Positions 1-5,275 of a stretch of 7,947 nt of DNA are shown one piece after another. The notes beneath the pieces are model-generated. The model saw only the letters and a program-made list of their open reading frames with translations. It ran no database searches and had not been told where the DNA came from. This DNA comes from CAZQSL01 sp964595945. Its GTDB lineage: Bacteria; UBP15; UBA6099; JAJRTR01. The stretch is from contig CAZQSL010000147.1 in the NCBI GenBank assembly GCA_964595945.1, positions 1 through 7,947 of the forward strand. The letters run 5' to 3'. Position 1 is the first letter of the stretch. Each line of letters begins with the position of its first letter. The translations under genes were made by a program, and so were the position numbers.

Positions 1-542
1 GCGGCCACGAGCTTGACAAGGTCTATCACATACAGGTAGGGATTGGTCGGTGACTCGGTGAAGATCAGTTTCGTATTGGGTTTGATCGCGGCAGTGATCG
101 CCTCGGCGGTGGGGGAGACGATGTCATACTGCACGCCGAAGCGCCCGAGATCGGTAGCTACGAACTGGCGTGTTTTTTTGTAGCAGTCGCCCGTGATGAC
201 GATGTGGTCGCCGCCGCTGAGCAGTGCGAACAGTGTAGACGTGACAGCAGACATGCCCGAGGCGAACAGCAGACCTGCCTCCGCGCCTTCGAGCAGCGCG
301 AGCTTGTCCTCCGCCGCCTTGACGGTAGGATTGCCATAGCGGAGATACTCATAGCGGAATTTTTTGCCGCTCGTGTAGTCGCTGAGGTCCTTCTCGTCGT
401 GAAAAATGTAAGTCGATGTCTGCACGATCGGCACGGTCAGGCTGTCCGCGTATTTCCTGCGCGGCTCCGCGCCATGCACAGAGAGCGTAGATACGCCCTG
501 CGCTGCCTTGCGTGCGTCTTCCGATGTCTTTTTCTTTGCCAT
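1..542 (-). CDS. Cys/Met-metabolism PLP-dependent enzyme, cystathionine gamma-synthase-like (partial, N-terminal part)
   Basis: The first 180 residues of a transsulfuration-family enzyme; the gene runs off the left edge, so the PLP-binding lysine is not visible. Family members are usually about 380-420 residues. Visible motifs: EYLRYGNPT (65-73), whose Tyr and Arg contact the PLP phosphate of the neighbouring subunit; ASGMSAV (94-100), phosphate binding; DCYKKTRQF (119-127), whose Tyr stacks on the PLP ring; and FTESPTNPYL (161-170). The DCY-K-TR-F and TESPTNP forms resemble cystathionine gamma-synthases of the plant type, which join an activated homoserine ester to cysteine to give cystathionine in methionine synthesis (metB function). 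Methionine gamma-lyase or O-acetylhomoserine sulfhydrylase cannot be excluded, because function within this family is hard to assign from sequence. The ATG at 542 has a strong AAAGGAG six bases upstream. It is a cytoplasmic enzyme, transcribed divergently from the phosphoesterase gene. Confidence 0.92.
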   Translation of the reverse strand, partial: MAKKKTSEDARKAAQGVSTLSVHGAEPRRKYADSLTVPIVQTSTYIFHDEKDLSDYTSGKKFRYEYLRYGNPTVKAAEDKLALLEGAEAGLLFASGMSAVTSTLFALLSGGDHIVITGDCYKKTRQFVATDLGRFGVQYDIVSPTAEAITAAIKPNTKLIFTESPTNPYLYVIDLVKLVA

Positions 543-582
543 TTCGCACTCCTTTCGGACCTGCCAGTTTTACCATTAAAAT

Positions 583-611
583 GAGACCGCCGACGAATTC
601 CGTCTTATAAT
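583..611 (+). promoter_or_regulatory. Possible promoter in the divergent spacer
   Basis: A perfect TATAAT lies at 606-611. Seventeen bases upstream is GAGACC (583-588), a weak match to TTGACA. Transcription from here would give the phosphoesterase gene a leader of about 160 nt. The core TTATAA is palindromic, so the minus strand also reads TATAAG (609-604), which could serve the transsulfuration gene, but no good -35 box is seen on that side. This is inferred from sequence only. Confidence 0.3.
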
Positions 612-686
612 GTATCAGTGAATCGTTAGCACATCTCCGCGCGGCCGGATGCTCTGCAATCAGCGTGCGTGATAGAAAGTCTAACC

Positions 687-710
687 TTTGTAAAAACAAA
701 TTTCAAATTT
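687..710. repeat. AT-rich inverted and tandem repeat in the divergent spacer
   Basis: TTTGT-AAAA-ACAAA (687-700) is a short perfect inverted repeat. It overlaps a tandem AAATTT-C-AAATTT (698-710). This AT-rich patch stands out in a GC-rich segment and lies about 70 bases before the phosphoesterase start. It could be a regulator-binding site or simply promoter-associated AT-rich DNA; no known operator is recognised. Confidence 0.3.
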
Positions 711-777
711 CACGGCGCCACTTCGCGGCCCCGCCGATCCACCCAGCCGCCGGCGCACAGTCTCAGGGAGGCCACAG

Positions 778-1278
778 ATGAAAATCGGCGTTATCTCGGA
801 CACACACGACAATCTCGCGAGCATCACGCGGGGCATCGACTTTTTCAGGGCAAACGGCGTCACGCACGTCATCCACTGCGGCGACATGGTATCGCCCTTC
901 GCGGCCCCGCTGTTCCGCAAGGCAGCCTTCGACAGCTTCACTTCGGTCTTCGGCAATAACGACGGCGAATGGCTCTATCTCTCCAGGATGATCGAACCCT
1001 TCGGCACTATCGCCAAAGGGCCCATATTCCCCGAAATCGCCGGCCTGCGATTTGCCATCATGCACGAGCCCATGCCCGACGACATCCTCGCCGCACTTCC
1101 TGTCGATATTGTCCTCTATGGCCATACCCACGAACGCGTCATGCGCGCCGGCAGCCCACTTGTCATCAACCCAGGCGAAGGCTGCGGCTATCTCACGGGC
1201 ATCGCGAGCGCCGCCATCATCGACACCGACCCGCTCTCCGCCGCCATATACGACATCGCTACCGGCGAGGCGCTATGA
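778..1278 (+). CDS. YfcE/MJ0936-family metallophosphoesterase
   Basis: A 166-residue protein, the full length of this small family of calcineurin-like phosphodiesterases. All metal-binding motifs are present in order: SDTHDN (7-12, ligands D8 and H10), HCGDMVSP (33-40, D36), GNNDG (59-63, N60), MHEP (95-98, H96) and YGHTHE (114-119, H116 and H118), followed by NPGEG (131-135). The NPG element is typical of the YfcE/MJ0936 subgroup. These enzymes use two divalent metals (often Mn) to hydrolyse phosphodiester model substrates; the natural substrate is generally unknown. It should be cytoplasmic, with no signal peptide or membrane segment. The ATG follows GGGAGG with a six-base spacer. Its last codons overlap the next gene by four bases (ATGA), which implies translational coupling. 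The family call is firm; the physiological role is not. Confidence 0.95.
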   Translation: MKIGVISDTHDNLASITRGIDFFRANGVTHVIHCGDMVSPFAAPLFRKAAFDSFTSVFGNNDGEWLYLSRMIEPFGTIAKGPIFPEIAGLRFAIMHEPMPDDILAALPVDIVLYGHTHERVMRAGSPLVINPGEGCGYLTGIASAAIIDTDPLSAAIYDIATGEAL

Positions 1279-2471
1279 CCAGACTATCCATCTCCAGCCG
1301 TACTTTCAGGCACATTGCCGGCATCGCCATCCTCTGCCTGCTCACCATCATCATCGCGCGTCCCGCCCGCTCCGTGCTCTCCGGCCAGCGCGGCCCGACT
1401 CCTGCCGTCGAACCCGAAAACAACCCGCGCTTCACCGAAATTTTCCGGCTCCGCATCGAAAACGCCAACGGCGGCGGCATCTTCTATAAGCCCGTCACCA
1501 CACAGCAGTGGACACGGTGCGGTACCGTCAGACTCCCCGCCGGCGCAGTCAATACACAGGGCTATACCGCGAGTTCATGGGCCGCTCCCGGCGAAGTCTC
1601 GGCTACCGCCGTCAACGCGGTCCACATCAAGGTACGCGACGAAAACGGCCGTGGCGTCCTTTTCAGCCTCCTGCCCGCCGAACTCTTCACACAACCCAAA
1701 GACTACAAATCCTACTACTCCAGAAACTCCACCATATTCACCGACATCCCAGCCGGCAGCGGTATCTTCGGCGGCGCGCAAAGCCCCATCATCGGCTCTC
1801 AGGTGCTCGTCGAGCGCGCCTCCGCGCCCGCCACGCCCATCCCCGCGGCCTACATCCCCGCCGAAGGCGACGTCATCACCATCATCGTCAGGCGCCCCGC
1901 GCGCTATCCCGCCGAAATCGAATTTGAAAACCGGTTTGGTGGCCTCGTCACCATGCGCTACCCCGACGGCGAAAACAAAATCATCGCCCAGGTATTCAAG
2001 CCAGTGCAGGGCGTCGGCCGCTTCGACGGCTCGCTCTTCACCGGCCCCGGCCGCCTGCGCGCCAATCACACGGGCGTCGTCTGCATCTCCACATCACCGG
2101 CCGGACAGATCGGCGGTTTTCAGATCATACCTGACAACCACGGCATGAGTCCCGAAATGACCAACGCGCGCCTGCTTACCCAATGGATGGTCATAGGCCC
2201 CGCATCGGTCACCGACCCGTCACTCGAAGGAGTCGCCCCGCTTTTCAAGTATTTCCTGCGCCCCGTATATCTACACGGAGAAAAACGCACCATCGGCGAC
2301 ATGCTCCAGAGCCTTATCGTCGAAGTCCGCATCAAAAACGGCGGCTGGCAGCCCATGCCCGTCGTCACGGGCCGCGTCGACGACGCACTCAAGGATGTCA
2401 CGCACATCAGGATACTGTTCCCGATCGACCCGCCTGCCTGGCTCGACGATGCTGCCGGGACATACAAATAG
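1275..2471 (+). CDS. Exported or membrane-anchored protein of unknown function
   Basis: A 398-residue protein that I do not recognise. Residues 1-33 look like a signal peptide or signal anchor: Arg-rich start (R3, R9, R12), hydrophobic core 14-27 (AGIAILCLLTIIIA), then RPARS with a possible cleavage site near 33. The rest is probably beta-rich, with many alternating V/I/T strands, no further membrane segment and few cysteines (C82 and C269 after the leader). Possible landmarks are GVGRFDGSLFTGPG (246-259) followed by NHTGVVCIS (264-272). A Pro/Ala-rich stretch (184-196, SAPATPIPAAYIP) looks like a linker between two domains, roughly 50-180 and 198-398. The start is the ATG overlapping the phosphoesterase stop. 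An in-frame open stretch extends further upstream, but it is a shadow of the phosphoesterase gene and would place the signal sequence internally. Codon use is strongly C-ending, as in the upstream gene. It likely acts outside the cytoplasmic membrane. Confidence 0.85.
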   Translation: MTRLSISSRTFRHIAGIAILCLLTIIIARPARSVLSGQRGPTPAVEPENNPRFTEIFRLRIENANGGGIFYKPVTTQQWTRCGTVRLPAGAVNTQGYTASSWAAPGEVSATAVNAVHIKVRDENGRGVLFSLLPAELFTQPKDYKSYYSRNSTIFTDIPAGSGIFGGAQSPIIGSQVLVERASAPATPIPAAYIPAEGDVITIIVRRPARYPAEIEFENRFGGLVTMRYPDGENKIIAQVFKPVQGVGRFDGSLFTGPGRLRANHTGVVCISTSPAGQIGGFQIIPDNHGMSPEMTNARLLTQWMVIGPASVTDPSLEGVAPLFKYFLRPVYLHGEKRTIGDMLQSLIVEVRIKNGGWQPMPVVTGRVDDALKDVTHIRILFPIDPPAWLDDAAGTYK

Positions 2472-2487
2472 CAACGCTCCGCTCAAC

Positions 2488-2526
2488 CCAAATGCGGCAA
2501 TAGAAAATACATATTGCCGCATTTGG
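2488..2526 (+). terminator. Strong stem-loop after the exported-protein gene (terminator-like, no U tract)
   Basis: A perfect 15-bp inverted repeat: CCAAATGCGGCAATA (2488-2502), nine-base loop, TATTGCCGCATTTGG (2512-2526). It starts 17 bases after the stop codon ending at 2471, a position that suits a terminator or mRNA 3'-end stabiliser. No T-run follows on either strand (plus side CAGTCACG), so it is not a canonical intrinsic terminator. Confidence 0.5.
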
Positions 2527-2550
2527 CAGTCACGATAAGGGCGAACTGCC

Positions 2551-2769
2551 GTGTTGCCGGAGCATTATTTTGTTTGCGTATGTCGAATACTACTCACTGC
2601 AATAATGCTCCTTGCGCCTTGCATTTCATCCCTTCATGCGACTGCTATCCCGAATTCTATTGCAGAATTCGGGATCAATGGGGCAGAGGCAGGAAAAATA
2701 ACGGAGAGTCTTTCAGGATACAAAGACTCTCCGTGGATGTGGCGGTTATTCGGAAAAATCAGTAATTGA
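2551..2769 (+). CDS. Possible small secreted protein (doubtful ORF)
   Basis: A 72-codon ORF starting with GTG (TTG at 2554 is an alternative); an AAGGG lies about nine bases upstream and an in-frame stop (TAA) precedes it. The translation begins like a signal peptide: hydrophobic stretch ILLTAIMLLAPCISSL (13-28), then HATA with a plausible cleavage after the last Ala (about residue 32). The remaining 40 residues include the aromatic-rich SPWMWRLFGKI (60-70). No homologue is recognised. Against it: codon use lacks the C-ending preference of both neighbours, the ORF reads through two perfect hairpins, including the terminator of the opposite operon, it overlaps the end of apt by 11 bases, and no promoter is visible. 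It may be a real small exported protein, a decayed gene or chance. Confidence 0.3.
   Translation: MLPEHYFVCVCRILLTAIMLLAPCISSLHATAIPNSIAEFGINGAEAGKITESLSGYKDSPWMWRLFGKISN
2647..2675. repeat. Perfect 12-bp inverted repeat in the convergent gap
   Basis: ATCCCGAATTCT (2647-2658), five-base loop ATTGC, AGAATTCGGGAT (2664-2675). It lies between the apt terminator and the plus-strand unit. Neither strand has a T-run after it, so an intrinsic terminator is not supported. It could be a backup stem-loop, a protein-binding palindrome or the remnant of a small palindromic element. Confidence 0.6.
2694..2734 (-). terminator. Intrinsic terminator of the secD-secF-recJ-apt operon
   Basis: A perfect 13-bp stem, with arms 2701-2713 (ACGGAGAGTCTTT) and 2722-2734 and an eight-base loop, begins 24 bases past the apt stop. 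On the minus strand it is followed immediately by TATTTTTCC (2700-2692), a good U tract. On the plus strand no T-run follows, so it should act only on the leftward operon. It falls inside the doubtful plus-strand ORF at 2551-2769. Confidence 0.85.
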
Positions 2770-3271
2770 CGAGGGTGAAGATATCGTAGCCCGGGAGTTT
2801 GTCGCGGCCATGGAGATCATCGAGTTCGATGATAAAAGCGGCGGAGACGACTTTCGCGCCAAGTTTTTCGACAAGTTTGCAAGCTGCTGCTGCGGTGCCG
2901 CCAGTAGCGAGGAGATCATCCATGATGACGACTTTCGCGCCTGCCGGGAGCGCATCTTTGTGGATTTCGAGTTTGTTGGTGCCGTATTCGAGAGAATATT
3001 CTTCGGAGATTGTTTCGCCGGGGAGTTTGCCAGGTTTGCGTACAGGGACGAGGCCCGCGCCGATGGCTGCGGCGAGGGGAGCGCCGAAGATGAAGCCGCG
3101 GCTTTCGATGACGACAATGTAGTCGATGGCTTCGTCCTTGAATCGCGCCGCGAGCTGGTCGATGACTTCGCGGAAAGCGCCGGCATCGGCGAGCAGGGTA
3201 GTGATGTCGCGGAAGAGGATGCCGGGGATGGGAAAGTCTGGGATATTTCTGATTTTTTCTTTAAGGTCCAT
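2759..3271 (-). CDS. apt: Adenine phosphoribosyltransferase
   Basis: A 170-residue protein, the usual length for Apt. It converts adenine and PRPP to AMP and pyrophosphate in cytoplasmic purine salvage. The start MDLKEKIRNIPDFPIPGILF is typical, with the PDFP-PGI-FRDIT block (11-24) that forms the adenine-side hood. VVIESRGFIFG (53-63) and VRKPGKLPG (77-85) are conserved Apt blocks, and the PRPP-binding motif VVIMDDLLATGGTA is complete (114-127). It ends in a standard GYDIFTLVNY. The ATG has GGGAGG seven bases upstream. Only 27 bases separate it from the recJ stop, so the two are co-transcribed, and a terminator follows directly. Nothing is missing or unusual. In many Firmicutes relA follows apt; here the operon stops instead. 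Confidence 0.98.
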   Translation of the reverse strand: MDLKEKIRNIPDFPIPGILFRDITTLLADAGAFREVIDQLAARFKDEAIDYIVVIESRGFIFGAPLAAAIGAGLVPVRKPGKLPGETISEEYSLEYGTNKLEIHKDALPAGAKVVIMDDLLATGGTAAAACKLVEKLGAKVVSAAFIIELDDLHGRDKLPGYDIFTLVNY

Positions 3272-3298
3272 TGGCGGGCCTCCCGTGGGATATTGTCA

Positions 3299-5065
3299 TC
3301 ATTGCGCGAGGCGCATGTCCTTGATGGCAAGTTTTGCTTTCGGGCGGCCGCCGAAGCTGTCTTCCTGGAGTTGGAAGGCGATGTCGACGTGTTCGCCCAT
3401 TAGGATGGATGCGTCGAAGTGGTCGCCGAGTCCGAATCCGATGGCGTCGCATACATCGTGGTTTTGTCCGAATTTGAGTTGGATATGTTTGCCGTCGAGG
3501 CCGCAGGGTCTGACGGCGAGGATTTGGACGTCGGAGGCTTTGAAGATGGGTTTGGGGTTGCCGACGCCGCAGGGTTCGAGTATGCGGCCGCGGCGGACGA
3601 AGTCGAGGGAGATATCGGAGAGTGAGAGGTCGGCGTCGATCATGATGGAGGGTTTGAGGAGTCCGGTGCCGACGCGGTTGCGGACGATGTCGCCGAAACG
3701 GCGGCGGAGTTCGGGCAGGTCTTTTTCGTAGATTTTGAGACCTGCGGCGAGAGCGTGTCCGCCGTAGGTGATGAGGAGGTCGGAGCAGTCGCGGAGTGCA
3801 TCGTACATGTCGAAGCCTTTGATGCTGCGGCCTGAGCATTGGCATACGCGGCCTTTTTCGGGGTGGCGCAGCTTGATGTCGCCGGGTTGTTTGGAGACAG
3901 TGGCGAGGATGACGGGGCGGTAGTGGCGTTCCATGAGCTTCGAGGCGACGATGCCGATGATGCCGACGTTCCAGTTTTCGTTGAAGAGGAGGATGACGGT
4001 GTCGTCCGGCATGGAGTGGGAGTCTTCGAAGGATCGTTTGGCGTTTTCGAAAATGACGGCTTCCTCGCGGATGCGGAGGCGGTTTTTTTCGTCGAGTTTT
4101 TCAGCGATTTTGTGTGCCTTGTCGGGTGAGGTGCCGAGGAGGAGTTCGACGGCGGCGCGGGGGTTCCAGATGCGGCCGGCGGCGTTGATGCGTGGTGCGA
4201 GGCAAAAGCTGACGTGGAAGGTGTCGAGGCGTTCGTCTTCGCTGATTTTGGCAACGTCGAGGAGTGCGTAGAGGCCCTTGTTTTTGGTGTGAGTCATGGT
4301 GGCGAGGCCGAGGCGTGCGAAGTAGCGGTTTTCGTCGAGGAGTGGGACGAGGTCGCCGATGGTGCCGAGCGCGACGAGTTCGATGTACTTGTTGGTGACT
4401 TCGTCGAGGTCGAGGTTGAGTTGTTGTGCGAGAGCGCAGATGAGTTTGAAGACGACGCCGACGCCGGCGAGTTCGCGGAAGGGGTAGTCGTCGTCGCCGC
4501 GTTTGGGATTGACGATGGCGAGGGCGCAGGGCATTTGTTCGTGAGGTTCGTGGTGGTCGGTGACGATGAGGTCGATGCCGATTTCTTTGGCGACGCGGGC
4601 TTCTTCGTTGGAGCTTATGCCTGAGTCGACTGTGATGATGAGGTCGTAGCCGGCGTTTTTGGCTTTTCGGACGACATCGGTGGAGAGGCCGTAGCCTTCG
4701 GTGGCGCGTTCGGGTATGTGGTAATTGACGTGGCCGCCGCAGCTTGAGAGGAATGAGACGAGGACTGCGGTGCCTGAGACGCCGTCGACGTCGTAGTCGC
4801 CGAGGACGAGGATGCGCTGGTGGGTGGAGAGTGCGGTGACGATGCGTTCGGTGGCTTTGTCCATGTCTTTCATCAGTGATGGAGAGTGCATGAGGCCGGC
4901 ATCGGGTTCGATGTAGAGTTTTGCGGATTCGACGGTGGTGACGCCACGGTTGATGATGGCGCGGGTGTAGGATTCGTGCAGGTCGAGGGATGTGGAGAGG
5001 TGTTTGAGGAGGTGTTTGTCGGGGGTGGTTTCTTCCCAGTGGTAGATGGATTCGAGGTTGGACAT
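3299..5065 (-). CDS. recJ: Single-stranded-DNA-specific exonuclease RecJ
   Basis: A 588-residue DHH/DHHA1 phosphoesterase that degrades single-stranded DNA 5' to 3' using Mn or Mg, in recombinational repair and mismatch repair. Motifs in order: LVLGDYDVDGVSGT (86-99, catalytic Asp cluster), TVDSGISS (145-152), VTDHHEP (168-174, the DHH signature) and GTIGDLVPL (234-242, Asp 238; many relatives have GTVAD). PRINAAGR (291-298) follows, then the DHHA1 domain with YGGHALAAGL (434-443), and the C-terminal OB-like domain opens with EPCGVGNPKP (497-506). Length is normal for bacterial RecJ. The ATG is the first start after an in-frame stop and has only a weak AAGG about 12 bases upstream. A 210-nt gap separates it from secF. 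A short insert with CQC (408-410) precedes SGRSI, where most relatives read directly into GSGRSI. Confidence 0.97.
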   Translation of the reverse strand: MSNLESIYHWEETTPDKHLLKHLSTSLDLHESYTRAIINRGVTTVESAKLYIEPDAGLMHSPSLMKDMDKATERIVTALSTHQRILVLGDYDVDGVSGTAVLVSFLSSCGGHVNYHIPERATEGYGLSTDVVRKAKNAGYDLIITVDSGISSNEEARVAKEIGIDLIVTDHHEPHEQMPCALAIVNPKRGDDDYPFRELAGVGVVFKLICALAQQLNLDLDEVTNKYIELVALGTIGDLVPLLDENRYFARLGLATMTHTKNKGLYALLDVAKISEDERLDTFHVSFCLAPRINAAGRIWNPRAAVELLLGTSPDKAHKIAEKLDEKNRLRIREEAVIFENAKRSFEDSHSMPDDTVILLFNENWNVGIIGIVASKLMERHYRPVILATVSKQPGDIKLRHPEKGRVCQCSGRSIKGFDMYDALRDCSDLLITYGGHALAAGLKIYEKDLPELRRRFGDIVRNRVGTGLLKPSIMIDADLSLSDISLDFVRRGRILEPCGVGNPKPIFKASDVQILAVRPCGLDGKHIQLKFGQNHDVCDAIGFGLGDHFDASILMGEHVDIAFQLQEDSFGGRPKAKLAIKDMRLAQ

Positions 5066-5112
5066 ATAGATCGGTTACCTTGTCAAGAAGGGACGTTGCC
5101 CTTTTGGTCGGA

Positions 5113-5176
5113 GACATGCCGGCCAGCGCCGTGTGGCGGTGTGGTTATGGTTGTGGGTACTGGCTGGCTGTATGTC
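5113..5176. repeat. Imperfect inverted repeat in the recJ leader
   Basis: GACATG (5113-5118) pairs with TATGTC (5171-5176) and CGGCCAGC (5120-5127) with GCTGGCTG (5163-5170), with one bulge and two G-T pairs as read on the plus strand. The inner loop contains a small CGCC-GTGT-GGCG hairpin (5127-5138). On the minus-strand RNA of the operon the two G-T pairs become C-A mismatches, so folding there would be weaker. Confidence 0.4.
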
Positions 5177-5200
5177 AAAGATATTCTAACCTTAATTAGT

Positions 5201-5239
5201 GAACCGGGCATCCCGCTGGCGTGATGGGAAGCCCGGTTC
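5201..5239. repeat. Stem-loop downstream of secF
   Basis: GAACCGGGC (5201-5209) pairs perfectly with GCCCGGTTC (5231-5239). After an A-A mismatch the stem continues with TCCC/GGGA (5211-5214 with 5226-5229). It begins 36 bases beyond the secF stop in the direction of transcription. The sequence after it on the minus strand, ACTAATTAAGG, is not a U tract. It is more likely an intercistronic mRNA stabiliser, processing site or weak attenuator than an intrinsic terminator. Confidence 0.55.
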
Positions 5240-5275
5240 GTGTGATGTGGCGCTATAGTAGCAGTCTGTGCGGTG

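Larger units (their letters stand above)
5066..5275 (-). promoter_or_regulatory. Long secF-recJ spacer, possible structured leader or internal promoter
   Basis: This 210-nt non-coding gap is much longer than the other spacers in the operon (42 and 27 nt). It contains the inverted repeats listed separately and two minus-strand TTGACA matches (5178-5173 and 5086-5081), neither with a good -10 box at 16-18 bases. A TAGAAT (5188-5183) is a five-of-six -10 match but lacks a -35 partner. A small hairpin (AAGGG-CAACGT-CCCTT on the minus strand, 5103-5088) sits just upstream of the weak recJ ribosome-binding site. Independent expression of recJ is plausible but unproved. Confidence 0.3.

Noticed and set aside
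543..660. SAM-type riboswitch or T-box before the methionine-related gene
   Set aside because: The short leader shows no terminator hairpin with U tract and none of the conserved SAM-I or T-box elements I could recognise.
969..1274. In-frame upstream extension of the exported-protein gene to 969 (a 500-residue ORF)
   Set aside because: It lies inside the phosphoesterase gene, reads as Arg/His-rich shadow sequence, and would bury the signal peptide. The ATGA overlap at 1275 is the natural start.
4101..5117. A 338-codon minus-strand ORF overlapping recJ
   Set aside because: Extreme Arg/His/Pro content and no motifs; recJ in the overlapping frame has every family motif.
5081..5178. Two TTGACA hexamers on the minus strand as recJ promoters
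   Set aside because: No acceptable -10 box at 16-18 bases from either; TATATG follows one at about 12 bases and CATAAC the other at about 23.
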